The position numbers and the translations under genes were made by a program. The notes below the pieces were generated by a model that saw only the letters and a program-made list of their open reading frames with translations, was not told the origin of the DNA and did no database searches. Positions 18,241 through 28,056 of a stretch of DNA of 64,000 nucleotides are shown in pieces (the first letter of the stretch is position 1; every line of letters begins with the position of its first letter). This DNA is from Aequorivita marisscotiae (lineage in GTDB: Bacteria > Bacteroidota > Bacteroidia > Flavobacteriales > Flavobacteriaceae), in NCBI RefSeq assembly GCF_029814825.1, contig NZ_CP122379.1, positions 3,202,501-3,266,500 of the forward strand, in the 5' to 3' direction.

Positions 18241-19620
18241 TTAAGGAAGTATGTAATTAATTTTCCAATGGCCACCTTTTGCTCCACCCATTCTTTCAAT
18301 AAGACCAATATCTTTTAGAGCATCAATATTATTATCAATGGCAGTAGGACTTAAGCCTATTATATCTTCAAGTTCTCTTTTAGAAACTTTATTATCTTTA
18401 TGAATAGCTCTAATAATTCCAACTCTATTATCAGTAAGATTATCTACCCACTTATCTACCCACTTATCAAAATCAAAAGGTCTTCTAAATGTAACAGTAA
18501 ATATACCTTCAGTATTAAATTCAGGTGGCGTTAAATCTTCTTCTACCATTAAATCCCTCATTCTACTGATACCAGAACCTACTTGTTCTACCATTCTAAT
18601 TCTTTCAAATAGACCAAATATCAAAGGATTTCTACTTAAACTTCTTTTTCCAAATTCATTTTTAGGAATGCCACTAACAAGTCCGCCAGGATTTGAAACT
18701 TCAACTCTATCAGTAAAAACTTCAATGGAAATACGCGCACCTTTATCATAATAATCTCTATGTGCCAGCGCATTGATGATTGCTTCCTTAAACACTGTTT
18801 CGGGAATTTCCCAGAGTTCCTTACGTGGCTGTGAACCTACACCCTCAATATCATATCGAACATTAAGCTTTGTTTTAAGCCAAGCCATCGCTTGAAGGAA
18901 TTGTTGATATAGCGTTCCTGCCATTGTCTTATCATCAACAATGTATCTTTTGTCAATACCATCCAAGGCAATACAACGAATTACTGCTTTTTCAAAAAAC
19001 GTTTCGGGGTTTTTTGCGAAAAACAAAGCGGCACCATTTTTAAGATAACCTTCTTTTGTAATCAGTTTAAGATTTTGAAAAACCTGCTCATTGGAAATCG
19101 TGGAATTTAAACCTGCCAAATCCCTAAACTGAATAATATTGGCATCAGGAATATCTTGTACTATATCAATGGTTTTACAGGGTGCTTCATCGAAATATAT
19201 TTTATCGGCCTGTTGAAAAAAATCCCTCATTTCCTCAACCGTTGTTAGTTTTTGGGAATTAGGGCCTTGGCGTACATAAATAGCACCCGAAAGTACATAA
19301 GGTTTGCTTTCGCCCGAAGGCACTTCAATTAGCACCAACTCTTTACCATCAACCTCTAACGGATAGATTTCACAATGTAATGCAGGTGTTATTTCGTTTA
19401 TTGAATTTTGAAGTGCAGAGTGCTTTGCATTATTGAAAGTAATTCCTTGAATAACATTATTGTCATCCACACCTAATAAAATAGTGCCTCCTGCTGCATT
19501 GGCAAAGGCACAGATTTCTTCTGTGACCTCTTTGACCTTGTTTGGAATATTTCTCTTGAATTCCACATTATAGCCCTCTCCAGATGCAATCAAGGATTTT
19601 ATTTCAGCGGTGCTTAACAT
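18241..19620 (-). CDS. AlbA_2 (Schlafen-type) / RecG-like ATP-binding transcriptional regulator
   Basis: 459 aa. N-terminal AlbA_2 domain (GEGYNVEFKRNIPNKVKEV, FANAAGGTILLGVDD), middle HATPase_c_4-like part (ETVFKEAIINALAHRDYY, VEVSNPGGLV, R.RNPLI, MVEQVGSGISRM) and a C-terminal winged helix (VSKRELEDIIGLSPTAIDNN). Such proteins are often labelled ATP-dependent DNA helicase, but no helicase motor is present. Between ATPase and winged helix is a DKWVDKWVDN repeat. Probably a DNA-binding regulator or defence-linked protein. Stands 72 bp upstream of the split nuclease on the same strand. Confidence 0.8.
   Translation of the reverse strand: MLSTAEIKSLIASGEGYNVEFKRNIPNKVKEVTEEICAFANAAGGTILLGVDDNNVIQGITFNNAKHSALQNSINEITPALHCEIYPLEVDGKELVLIEVPSGESKPYVLSGAIYVRQGPNSQKLTTVEEMRDFFQQADKIYFDEAPCKTIDIVQDIPDANIIQFRDLAGLNSTISNEQVFQNLKLITKEGYLKNGAALFFAKNPETFFEKAVIRCIALDGIDKRYIVDDKTMAGTLYQQFLQAMAWLKTKLNVRYDIEGVGSQPRKELWEIPETVFKEAIINALAHRDYYDKGARISIEVFTDRVEVSNPGGLVSGIPKNEFGKRSLSRNPLIFGLFERIRMVEQVGSGISRMRDLMVEEDLTPPEFNTEGIFTVTFRRPFDFDKWVDKWVDNLTDNRVGIIRAIHKDNKVSKRELEDIIGLSPTAIDNNIDALKDIGLIERMGGAKGGHWKINYILP
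18443..18466 (-). repeat. 12-bp in-frame tandem repeat (DKWV), echoed just past the stop codon
   Basis: TCTACCCACTTA occurs twice in tandem (18443-18454, 18455-18466), coding for DKWV twice on the minus strand. Two more near-copies lie at 18219-18230 and 18232-18243, the last containing the stop codon of the same gene; read one frame over, they give KWVEKV. Fits repeat expansion or slippage in this family. Confidence 0.7.
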
Positions 19621-19744
19621 AACTATTGTGATAACTATGGATGATTCACAAAGCTATTGAAATTGTTTTGGTTATTTATTTTTAATTTTCTTTAGTACAG
19701 TATTTCAAGGTTAATTTAAATTACCAGATACTCTAATTAAAAAA

Positions 19745-20639
19745 TCAATAGTGTGGCAGCTCGCCGTTATCTTTTATATTAGTAACGTAATTAAATAGGT
19801 TTAAATCGATGGTAATCCAATACTCTTTTTCAGCTTCAACTTTTTGTTTAAGACCCTTGATTATTTTTAAGGATAAATTTCTAAAATCTTCTACTACTTG
19901 AGCTAAATCGTGTTCATAGAGTTCGTAATAGTCATCTTTAAAAACCTGTTTGCTTTTTAATTTCAACTCTCTTAAAGACAGAATTGGATGCTCAATTAAT
20001 AAATAATCAGCAATAAAAAAGTAATTTCGATACATCGCTTCAAAAAAGATTAAATCCACAGATTCTATGGGCAAATGATAATCCCTGTAACTATGTTCAT
20101 CTTGGAAATTGTGATAACGTTCCAAGGTTGATAAGAATGTTTTCATTTCATTTTCAAAGAGATTTCTTGAATCTTGAAAAGCATATCTCAATCTAAAAAG
20201 TGATGGTCCCGATTTTTTGTCAAAAAAGTCCATATCTTTTGATATGGAATAATTGAAGGTTTTTTGCTTTGCAAAAGTTAAAAAATTCTTTTTTATGAAA
20301 TTTTTCACTGAAACGAAATACATTTCCTTTTTTTGGTTGTCCGTCACACATAGAAATACTGGTACTGGAAAGCGATACCAATAATTACTCGTTGATATTT
20401 TTATATTGGATATGGTTAGTGTATTATCTAAATTCCAATCTATAGTATCTTTAGATTTGAGTTGTATGGATGCTAAATCCCCTGTCAGTCGATTTTTTTC
20501 ATTTACCAATTCCACATAACAATCAATCCCATAATCTCTTTCTGTGACGGACAATCCAATTATCTGGAATGTGATTTGCAAATATTTTAAATGACGCAGA
20601 TTCAGAAATGTGCTGCGGTACTCGTTGTGGTAGTTGCAT
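19745..20639 (-). pseudogene. DUF4365 (PD-(D/E)XK-like) protein, frameshifted near its N-terminus
   Basis: The main frame (19745-20581, 278 codons) opens abruptly just before VTERDYGIDCYVELV and GDLASIQLKSKD, the Asp and Q-x-K nuclease-like core of DUF4365. The expected N-terminus is in another frame: from the ATG at 20639, MQLPQRVPQHISESASFK, then IFANHIPDNWIVR, meeting the main frame near 20550. A one-base insertion or two-base loss at the TTGTCCGTC stretch accounts for it. DUF4365 proteins occur in defence islands; the function is unclear. Pseudogene or sequencing error cannot be told apart here. Confidence 0.65.
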
Positions 20640-20744
20640 ATTTTCCTATTTATTCTTATTCCGTGAAAACTTCGGTTTCCATATTGAAGTGCAAAATCGT
20701 AATTATTTTGGAAGCAGTGTACAAAAATAAATCTAAATGCTTAT

Positions 20745-20876
20745 TTATTTAGAATATGTCTTTTTAATATTATTTCTAAATCTTTCTCCGAAAACCAAAT
20801 CTATGTTTTTATCCTGTGAGAAACCATTAACAAAGAACAGACATCCGCAAATAGCGGACACGATGAATTTATTCAT
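20745..20876 (-). CDS. Small secreted peptide or gene remnant (43 aa)
   Basis: MNKFIVSAICGCLFFVNGFS is a credible signal peptide, followed by only ~23 residues (QDKNIDLVFGERFRNNIKKT...). It may be the surviving start of a longer exported protein rather than a working peptide. No family recognised. Confidence 0.3.
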   Translation of the reverse strand: MNKFIVSAICGCLFFVNGFSQDKNIDLVFGERFRNNIKKTYSK

Positions 20877-21001
20877 TGTTTAAAATTTTAGGTTTAATCT
20901 TAATGTATAGTAGAATCCCTATCATAAAGACAGGTGCGCTTAAACGATTAACCTAAAGATGGTGGGCCTCGGGAGTCGAGGGATGAGAGGTAAGAATTGA
21001 A

Positions 21002-21094
21002 TTAATTGTTGGGTGGACGATAAATTGGCGGTTTGCTGTTTTGCTTATCATCAATTACATAAAAGCCTTGAAAATCAGTAGTAGGTTTACGATG
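21002..21094 (-). pseudogene. C-terminal remnant of an unknown protein
   Basis: An open stretch without a start codon codes HRKPTTDFQGFYVIDDKQ followed by NSKPPIYRPPNN and a stop. Upstream in the same frame there is a stop at once. The proline-rich tail looks protein-like, but the family is unknown. The rest of 20877-21161 holds nothing I can support. Confidence 0.25.
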
Positions 21095-21161
21095 TTATAA
21101 GAGTGTAACTAGGTTGTTTCTTATTACGACATATAACATTGGTTGAAAGACCTACCATATT

Positions 21162-21935
21162 TCAACTAATTGGCTTTTGATTGAAGCATTTAACCAACAT
21201 TTTATATAGGTCAGGATGCTTCTTTTTAAGCAAGTCCGGACGTTCAAAGAAATACTCTGATGCAACGGCAAAGAATTCAGCTTGATTGGTACCTCCATGT
21301 TTTCTGATATCGGAATGATTATCATTTATCGATTCCATTTCTCTATGGATTAAGTTAAGCCAAGGTATAGCATATTTATGTTCTAATAATCGCTCTGGCA
21401 CGCCGTCTGTCTGGTCATCTATTTTATCAATAAGATGAACAAATTCGTGTATGCCAGTATTACTTTTATCGGTTGTGTTTTGAAAACCGTGGTACAATGC
21501 TTTTTTAGATAAAATCATTTGCTTCTCAAAACGTCCATTCCCAACTATTCCACCAATATTTCTTGAGTTATCTTTACTACTAAATTGCATATCCTCATTA
21601 AAATTATCTGGATACAAAAGGATACCGCTTAAATTGGTGTAATGCCATTCTTTAAAACCAAAAACAGGGATTACTGCGCTTGCCGCAATTAAAATCTTGT
21701 CCAATTCTTCCAATTCAAACTGCACACCATCTATATAAACCTCACTTAAAAATTGCATCATTTTTTGTTGAAAAATAAGCTGCTTATTTTTAGAGAGATT
21801 TCTATAAAACAGAACATTATCCATCAATAATCTGTGCCAATCCTCTGGAAATGACTTTACACTATGGCGTTTCGCTTTTCTGTAAAAATGAACAGCAAAG
21901 AGAATAACCACAACTGAAATTAAAATATAAGCCAT
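21162..21935 (-). CDS. MtfA-like zinc metallopeptidase (M90 family)
   Basis: 257 aa. One N-terminal membrane helix (residues 2-19), then the M90 domain with the zinc motif HEFVH near residue 164 and a downstream Glu in NQAEFFAVASEYFFERP. FPEDWHRLLMDNVLFYRNL is the usual start of the family. Enterobacterial MtfA binds the glucose repressor Mlc and is a peptidase; the target here is unknown. It lies 15 bp downstream of a copper chaperone gene, so it probably belongs to the copA unit. Confidence 0.8.
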   Translation of the reverse strand: MAYILISVVVILFAVHFYRKAKRHSVKSFPEDWHRLLMDNVLFYRNLSKNKQLIFQQKMMQFLSEVYIDGVQFELEELDKILIAASAVIPVFGFKEWHYTNLSGILLYPDNFNEDMQFSSKDNSRNIGGIVGNGRFEKQMILSKKALYHGFQNTTDKSNTGIHEFVHLIDKIDDQTDGVPERLLEHKYAIPWLNLIHREMESINDNHSDIRKHGGTNQAEFFAVASEYFFERPDLLKKKHPDLYKMLVKCFNQKPIS

Positions 21936-21950
21936 ATTAAAAGGAAAGTA

Positions 21951-22163
21951 TTAATCTACAGATTCAGCTTTAAAGCCAACTTTTTGCAAGGTAGCCTTTA
22001 CATCTTCTTCGGTTACACCATCACTTTCAATGGTTAGGATTTTATCAGGATTAGCGGTATCCACTTCCCAACTTTCTACACCTTCTTGTTTGTTTAAAAA
22101 AGGCGTTACTTTTGATACGCAACCACCACAATTGATATTTGTTTTAAATTTTAAAGTTTTCAT
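21951..22163 (-). CDS. Heavy-metal-associated (HMA) copper chaperone
   Basis: 70 aa, one HMA fold. The metal motif is NCGGC (C12, C15) rather than the usual MxCxxC. Likely a cytoplasmic copper carrier for the CopA ATPase encoded 23 bp upstream on the same strand. Confidence 0.85.
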   Translation of the reverse strand: MKTLKFKTNINCGGCVSKVTPFLNKQEGVESWEVDTANPDKILTIESDGVTEEDVKATLQKVGFKAESVD

Positions 22164-22186
22164 TGTATTTGAATTTATAATTAATA

Positions 22187-24448
22187 TTAAAGTTTTACTC
22201 GTTTGAGCCTTAAGCTATTTAGAACTACAGATACGCTACTGAAAGCCATTGCCATTCCTGCAATCATTGGGTCCAATAAAAATCCATTTACTGGATACAA
22301 AACGCCTGCTGCAATAGGAATACCAATGAGATTATAAATGAATGCCCAAAATAAATTCTGACGTATGCCCAACACCGTTCTTTTCGATAGTTCCAAAGCT
22401 TTGGGAATAGATTGCAAATCTGACGTTATCAATGTCATTTTTGCAACGTCCATTGCAATGTCCGAGCCTTTACCCATTGCGATACTTACATTGGCCTGCG
22501 CCAAAGCGTGGGAATCGTTTATGCCATCACCAACCATCGCTACTATCTTTCCTTCTGCTTGTAATTTTTCAACAAAAGCAGCTTTGTCCGAAGGCATCAC
22601 TTCTCCTTGGTAATTTGTTGTTATTCCTACTTGTTTTGCGACAGCAGATGCGGTTTTATTGTTATCTCCAGTAAGCATATAGACCTCAATGCCTCGTTCT
22701 TGAAGTGTTGCTATGGCCATTTTTGAAGTTTCCTTAATCTTGTCTGCAATGGCGAGTATCGCCAGCACTTGTTTTTCATTGCCAAAGAAAATGACGGTTT
22801 TCGCTTGCTCTTCGAGACTTTCTGCTGTTTGCATCAAGGAAGCATCGATTTGAATATTTTTCTCAAGCATTAGTTTATGGTTTCCAACATAGTATGGTGA
22901 ACCATTTTCTGTTTGAGCTTTCACACCTTTTCCTGTAATACTTTCAAAAGAAGCAATTTCAGCTTTTTCAATATTTTCATCTTTTAAGTGATTGACTACA
23001 GCTTCCGCCAAAGGGTGTTCTGATTGTGCTTCAATAGCTAGAAGAACTTTTTTGTATTCGTTGATATCTTCGAGTTTATCCTTCCAAAATATATCAGTTA
23101 CTAAAGGTTTTCCTTCTGTAATTGTACCTGTTTTATCAAGAATGACAGCATTCACTTTATGACCGAGTTCTAAACTTTCGGCATCCTTTATAAGGATATT
23201 ATTTTCTGCGCCTTTACCAATTCCCACCATAATGGCGGTAGGTGTTGCCAATCCCAAAGCACAAGGACAGGCGATTACCAATACTGCTACAGAGGTCAAT
23301 AAGGCTTGTGAAAAGGCATTATCGCCTCCTAAAGACATCCAGACAATGAAGGTTACAATGGAAATACCCAATACCACAGGAACGAAAATACCGGCAATCT
23401 TATCGACCAGTTTTTGAACGGGTGCCTTACTCCCTTGCGCTTGCTGAACCATTTTAATGATTTGGGAAAGCAGGGTTTCTCCACCTACTTTTTCAGCGGT
23501 AAATTGAAAACTTCCTTTTTGATTAACGGTACCAGCGAATACCTTTTCCCCTTGGGATTTCTGAACTGGAACGGGTTCTCCAGTAATCATACTTTCATCT
23601 ACATATGAGCTTCCCTTGGAAACTTCGCCATCCACGGGAATCTTTTCTCCGGGACGCACCAAAATGGTCTGACCTACTTGAACAGACGAAATAGGAATTT
23701 CCTTTTCTTCACCATTCTCAATAATTTTCAACGTTTTAGGCTGTAGTCCCATTAATTTTTTAATGGCTGAAGATGTATTTGATTTTGCCTTTTCTTCCAA
23801 TAGTTTCCCCAAGGAAATAAAGGTGATAATCACGGTAGCCGCTTCGTAATATACGTGAGGCTCGATGCCACGACTTAACCAAAATTCAGGAAAAAAGGTA
23901 TTGAATACACTAAAGAGGAAGGCGATTCCGGTACTCAACGCCACCAAGGTATCCATATTTGCTTTACCGTGTTTGGCCTGCTTGAAGGCATTGATGAAAA
24001 AACTGCGCCCAAACCAAAAAAGAATTGGAAAGGCCAATACCAATGAAATCCATTTGCCTGGTTCCCATTGCATATAGAACATTCCCAACACAAAAATGGG
24101 TAGCGTAAGTATCGCCGACCAGATGGTTCGGTTTTTTATGTCCTGATAATGCTTTTGCTGAAGTTCTTGCTGTACTTCCGAAGGGTCTTCGGCATCAATT
24201 ATAATATCGTAACCGACCTCACGAAGCGCGTTTTGAAGTTGATTTGGACTCAACTCCTTGTCATATTCCACAAGAACGGAACTATTGGCAAAATTAACAC
24301 TTGCATCAAACACACCTTCTGTGTGTTTTAATACAGATTCAACACTCGCTGCACAAGAGGCACAGGTCATTCCCGTAACTGGAAATGATTCTTTCACACC
24401 CTGTTTATGATTCTTCTTTTTGGTTTCAAATATGTTGATTGTCTCCAT
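22187..24448 (-). CDS. copA: Cu(I)-exporting P1B-type ATPase CopA
   Basis: 753 aa. One N-terminal HMA domain with MTCASC (C29, C32), then eight predicted membrane helices, TGEP actuator loop, the metal-site helix [21 protein letters not shown], phosphorylation motif DKTGTIT, HPLAEAV and [14 protein letters not shown] plus a C-terminal NxxxxP..SS pattern ([15 protein letters not shown]) marks P1B-1 Cu(+)/Ag(+) pumps. It exports copper from cytoplasm to periplasm. First gene of a unit with the chaperone and peptidase; a GAAATTTG near-match to the -7 box precedes it. Confidence 0.95.
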   Translation of the reverse strand: METINIFETKKKNHKQGVKESFPVTGMTCASCAASVESVLKHTEGVFDASVNFANSSVLVEYDKELSPNQLQNALREVGYDIIIDAEDPSEVQQELQQKHYQDIKNRTIWSAILTLPIFVLGMFYMQWEPGKWISLVLAFPILFWFGRSFFINAFKQAKHGKANMDTLVALSTGIAFLFSVFNTFFPEFWLSRGIEPHVYYEAATVIITFISLGKLLEEKAKSNTSSAIKKLMGLQPKTLKIIENGEEKEIPISSVQVGQTILVRPGEKIPVDGEVSKGSSYVDESMITGEPVPVQKSQGEKVFAGTVNQKGSFQFTAEKVGGETLLSQIIKMVQQAQGSKAPVQKLVDKIAGIFVPVVLGISIVTFIVWMSLGGDNAFSQALLTSVAVLVIACPCALGLATPTAIMVGIGKGAENNILIKDAESLELGHKVNAVILDKTGTITEGKPLVTDIFWKDKLEDINEYKKVLLAIEAQSEHPLAEAVVNHLKDENIEKAEIASFESITGKGVKAQTENGSPYYVGNHKLMLEKNIQIDASLMQTAESLEEQAKTVIFFGNEKQVLAILAIADKIKETSKMAIATLQERGIEVYMLTGDNNKTASAVAKQVGITTNYQGEVMPSDKAAFVEKLQAEGKIVAMVGDGINDSHALAQANVSIAMGKGSDIAMDVAKMTLITSDLQSIPKALELSKRTVLGIRQNLFWAFIYNLIGIPIAAGVLYPVNGFLLDPMIAGMAMAFSSVSVVLNSLRLKRVKL

Positions 24449-24612
24449 AAATCCGTTCTTATTTGTATGTTACAAATTTCAGGATTAAAAGACTGTAATG
24501 TGTTACGTTATATGCTGAATGATTTGTAGAATTTACTTTTCACGAATTATTACTACCAATTGGATAAGTCGTTTTTAATTTATCTTTTATCACCGCAATG
24601 GATACGTGTCTA

Positions 24613-25224
24613 TCAGTCTCTACTATTTGTAATCAAATACCCTTTTGATTGAATGACCTTTTTTATCTCATCGACATTCGTTTTAGTGGTATCAAATTCT
24701 ATAATTGAAGTCCCTTCTTCAAAAGACGTAGATACATTTGTAACCCCGTCAATTTTGTTTACCGAATGGTTGATGTTTTCTTCACAACCCGAGCATACCA
24801 TCCCTTCAATATTCAACTTTACAGTTTGAATATCGGTATTGTTTGTTGCAACAATTCCTACTTTCTCCGTTGAATGAAATATTTGTGGATAATAAGAAAC
24901 CAATGTCATTACAACAACAAACACTGTAACCAACCACAAATAGAATTTCGACTTAAAAAATGATGGCTTAGCCATATCACAGTTACCACAATCGTCCACC
25001 TTCTTTTTTTTATAAACCTGATAAAAGGCCAGTCCCAATGACAAAAATGCTATAACCAACAGATAAGGTTTCAAGGCAATAAGCCAAGAAAAATAGACAG
25101 AACTTCCACTAATACCAGCTACACTTGTAAGTAGCAAAGGACCCCAGCAGCATAGTTTAAGGGAAACTGCTGAAAATACAGCAGTCCCCATAGATGTTTT
25201 TTTGTTCCATTTAGTAATTGCCAT
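24613..25224 (-). CDS. MerTP: mercuric transport protein fused to a MerP-like HMA domain
   Basis: About 203 aa from the ATG at 25224. MerT part: helices with the Cys pair in SLKLCCWGPLLLTSVAGI and a cytoplasmic-loop pair in DDCGNCDMAKP. A C-terminal HMA domain carries GMVCSGC. Fused MerTP is the usual Bacteroidetes form; it takes up Hg(II) and passes it to MerA. A longer frame to 25290 would overlap the thioredoxin-like gene, and the ATG at 25224 gives the expected MerT start. Confidence 0.85.
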   Translation of the reverse strand: MAITKWNKKTSMGTAVFSAVSLKLCCWGPLLLTSVAGISGSSVYFSWLIALKPYLLVIAFLSLGLAFYQVYKKKKVDDCGNCDMAKPSFFKSKFYLWLVTVFVVVMTLVSYYPQIFHSTEKVGIVATNNTDIQTVKLNIEGMVCSGCEENINHSVNKIDGVTNVSTSFEEGTSIIEFDTTKTNVDEIKKVIQSKGYLITNSRD

Positions 25225-25226
25225 AC

Positions 25227-25496
25227 CTAACAACTTCCTATTCCCGCGTTTACCAAATCCTCTTTTGTGATTTCGATGTTGGTGCAGCAATTCAGTAGTT
25301 TTCCGTCCACAGCAATGGCGGGAACTCTTGTAACCCCATATTCCTTCATTTTTGAAACACAGATTTTACTTTCGCATTGCTCGGACAGATTATGAAGTGT
25401 GATTTCGCAGTCCTTTCCTGCTGTCTCCTTTACTAATTGTACCACAGGCTCGCATACCGGGCAACCTGCTGTAAAAATCTCAATTTGTCGTTTCAT
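25227..25496 (-). CDS. Small thioredoxin-like protein
   Basis: 89 aa with CPVC (C12, C15) after beta-1, and the conserved cis-proline in GVTRVPAIAVDGKLL. The thioredoxin/glutaredoxin-like fold is clear. Extra cysteines (CESKIC, NCCTN, C-terminal SC) hint at thiol exchange with metals. Ends 2 bp before merTP, so the two are translationally linked; a helper for mercury transfer is likely. Confidence 0.75.
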   Translation of the reverse strand: MKRQIEIFTAGCPVCEPVVQLVKETAGKDCEITLHNLSEQCESKICVSKMKEYGVTRVPAIAVDGKLLNCCTNIEITKEDLVNAGIGSC

Positions 25497-25565
25497 CTTA
25501 TGTTATGTTTAAATTAATAATGGAACAAAGATGAGAACGTTAGGTAGGGGGTCACCAAACTTTTT

Positions 25566-25952
25566 TTAACCTTTTTTTTCGTTGTAGTTTTTTAATCGAG
25601 TTTCAATGGCTTGAATTTCTTTTAACTTGTTAGTTAAATCGGATAATTCTAAGTTTGGGAATTCACTTTTTAAATATTCAATTTTATCTTCATTGCCACA
25701 ATTGCCTGGGCAAGAGTCCACGGCCTTTACAATTCCAATAGCAAGTGCTTTTCGATAGACTTCATCCAGCAGTAAGTAATGTGCTTTTTGAATCCCCTTA
25801 TCAATGGATTTGAACTGTATGTTTATTTGTTCGGGGTCCTTTCCTTCATCAAGCATTTTAACAATGCCGTTTAATTGACCACTCAAAGTTTTTAATCTGG
25901 ATTTAATATCCAAGATTAAATCAGTAGGTAATTTGTACTGTTCTCCTTTCAT
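25566..25952 (-). CDS. CsoR/FrmR-like metal-sensing repressor
   Basis: 128 aa, mostly helical. IKSRLKTLSGQLNGIVKMLD and FKSIDKGIQKAHYLLLDEV follow the DUF156 (CsoR/RcnR/FrmR) pattern. The usual first Cys ligand before the IxxQ helix is replaced (PEQINIQF), and the only cysteines are in a CPGNCG loop, so its metal site differs from copper CsoR. Sits between merA (9 bp) and the thioredoxin-like gene, so it likely controls the mercury genes. Confidence 0.6.
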   Translation of the reverse strand: MKGEQYKLPTDLILDIKSRLKTLSGQLNGIVKMLDEGKDPEQINIQFKSIDKGIQKAHYLLLDEVYRKALAIGIVKAVDSCPGNCGNEDKIEYLKSEFPNLELSDLTNKLKEIQAIETRLKNYNEKKG

Positions 25953-25961
25953 AACTCAAAC

Positions 25962-27668
25962 TTAACTCGCGCAGCAACTTAATTTGGAAACATCTTTCCC
26001 AAAGGTAATCGCTGCCAGTTTAACAGATTCTCCTAAAGTTAAATATGGATAAAAGCTTTCTGCTAAATCTTTTACAGTGATTCCAAATTTAATAGCCATA
26101 CTCAATTGTTGTATCAGTTCACCACCTTCAGGTGCAACTACTCTTGCGCCTATTAATTTATCGGTTTCAGTGTTGCGTATCAGTTTTATGAACCCTCTGG
26201 TATCTTGAGCTGCCAAGGCTCTTGGAACGTGAATTAAATCAAGTTTACTGACTTCAAAAGGAATTTCCTTTTTTTCTGCTTCAATTTCATCTATACCTGC
26301 TCCTGCGATTTGAGGGTCTGTAAATACTACCCAAGGCAATGATGAATAATCAATACTTGTTTTTGTTGATGAAAACGCATTGTTCACTGCTGTACTACCT
26401 TCGGTTGCTGCTGTATAAACAAATGCCGGTGTAATGGTGACATCTCCTGCTGCATAAATATTGGAAATATTGGTTTCCATTTTTTCATTTACAATAATAT
26501 GGCCGCTTTCTGTTAACTTTAGGCCGATATTCTCAAGCCCTAATTTAGAGGTGTTAGGCTTCGTCCCTGTAGCCACCACAATATGTCCTTTTTCAACAAT
26601 TTGAGTTGTGGAACCATCAGGACAATTACAATGTATAATTGTATTGTCTCCATCCTTTTCAAATTTAAAGGCTCTAAAGTTTGGTAAAACCTCAATACCT
26701 TCACTCTTCATTTGAGTTTCCAACACGTCTGTGATGTCTTTGGTTTGACTGCGTAAAGGTCTGTCGGTAAATTCAATGATACGTACTTTTACACCCAATC
26801 TGTTGTAAGCCATCGCTATTTCCAAACCAATATAACCTGCGCCCATAATGGTCAGGCTTTCAGGTTTTTCTTCTAAATCGAACAAGGTCACATTGGTTAA
26901 ATAACCAACCTCATTCAGTCCTTCAATATTTGGGATATTGGTAGTTGCTCCTGTTGCTATAATGATGTTAGCTGCTGTGTATGTATCTTTTCCATTTACA
27001 AGAATGGTTTTATTATCTACAAATTCTGCCCAACCTTTAAGCATTGTTAAGTTTTTGAAATCACTTACCACATCCATATATTTATGTTGTTGTAGTGTGG
27101 AAACTAATGCTTTCTTGTCTTTTATAATTTGAGTAAAATCAATGTCTGCTCCTTTAGGTTTTATACCCTTAAAATTGGAATGCGTAGCGAGACGTACCGT
27201 TTCGGCAGCCCGAATAAGGTTTTTAGACGGTACACAACCCACATTTACGCAAGTGCCACCAAAATCTAATCCTGCATTTACCATAAGTGTTGTGAGCCCT
27301 AAACCTTCAGCTTTAATGGCTGCTGAAAATGCAGCTGAACCACCACCAATAATTATTAAATCGAATTGATTTTGGCCTTTGGAATTTACAGCGGAAACCT
27401 CTTCCTCGTCGACATTATTTACAACCGAATAATCACCAACGCTGTTTATAGCATCTATTACATTTGCCTTACTCATCTTATCAGCATCAAAATTAAATTC
27501 GCCTTTTCCGGTTTCGTGGTTAACTGTGGAACTTAAAACTCCTTCAGTTGCGTTCATATCCTTTTCGATATGTGTTGCACAACCTTTACAGGTCATACCC
27601 TCGATTTCCAATGTAATGGTTTCTCTATTTTGAGGCATTTTGATTTTCATTTTAGCTGTATTTTTCAT
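25962..27668 (-). CDS. merA: Mercuric reductase MerA
   Basis: 568 aa. N-terminal HMA domain with GMTCKGC (C27, C30), then a FAD/NAD(P)H disulfide oxidoreductase: GGGSAAFSAAI, redox pair GGTCVNVGCVPSKN near residue 150, GAGYIGLEIA, AAGDVT. It ends with the MerA-specific vicinal pair KLSCCAS. It reduces Hg(II) to volatile Hg(0) with NADPH in the cytoplasm. All key cysteines are present. Confidence 0.96.
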   Translation of the reverse strand: MKNTAKMKIKMPQNRETITLEIEGMTCKGCATHIEKDMNATEGVLSSTVNHETGKGEFNFDADKMSKANVIDAINSVGDYSVVNNVDEEEVSAVNSKGQNQFDLIIIGGGSAAFSAAIKAEGLGLTTLMVNAGLDFGGTCVNVGCVPSKNLIRAAETVRLATHSNFKGIKPKGADIDFTQIIKDKKALVSTLQQHKYMDVVSDFKNLTMLKGWAEFVDNKTILVNGKDTYTAANIIIATGATTNIPNIEGLNEVGYLTNVTLFDLEEKPESLTIMGAGYIGLEIAMAYNRLGVKVRIIEFTDRPLRSQTKDITDVLETQMKSEGIEVLPNFRAFKFEKDGDNTIIHCNCPDGSTTQIVEKGHIVVATGTKPNTSKLGLENIGLKLTESGHIIVNEKMETNISNIYAAGDVTITPAFVYTAATEGSTAVNNAFSSTKTSIDYSSLPWVVFTDPQIAGAGIDEIEAEKKEIPFEVSKLDLIHVPRALAAQDTRGFIKLIRNTETDKLIGARVVAPEGGELIQQLSMAIKFGITVKDLAESFYPYLTLGESVKLAAITFGKDVSKLSCCAS

Positions 27669-27697
27669 TGAAATCGGTACTGTTTACTTATTAAAAA

Positions 27698-28039
27698 TTA
27701 GACCTTCCCTTTAATTACTTCGGCCTTAAACCCTTTCTTTTCTATGATAAGCTTTAAGGCTTTGATACTTGTTTTTGAACCATCAAACTCAATAACAGCA
27801 ATATCTCCTGGATATTCAACTGAATGTTCCAAAACACCATCTACTTCTTTTAATGCATTGTAAATCGAATTGGAACAACCAGCACAAGTAATGCCTGTAA
27901 TTTTAAATTTCACGGTGGTTGCATTTTGTTTCATTGAAGCTACTTCCACAACTTGATTTATAACCTCCTTGCTTTGCGATTTGGCCTGAACAGAAAACAG
28001 CATTAAAGCTAAAATAGGTACTATCGATAGTTTTGTCAT
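27698..28039 (-). CDS. Exported HMA-domain protein (MerP-like)
   Basis: 113 aa. Signal peptide (LSIVPILALMLFSVQAKS), a short linker, then an HMA domain with GITCAGC and a GFKAEVIKG end. Probably a periplasmic metal-binding protein delivering Hg(II) or Cu to a transporter. Lies 29 bp upstream of merA on the same strand. Confidence 0.75.
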   Translation of the reverse strand: MTKLSIVPILALMLFSVQAKSQSKEVINQVVEVASMKQNATTVKFKITGITCAGCSNSIYNALKEVDGVLEHSVEYPGDIAVIEFDGSKTSIKALKLIIEKKGFKAEVIKGKV

Positions 28040-28056
28040 AATGGGTAATTTTGCGT

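Noticed and set aside
20960..20990. CCTCG/CGAGG mini-hairpin as a regulatory RNA
   Set aside because: Only 5 bp and no context to support it.
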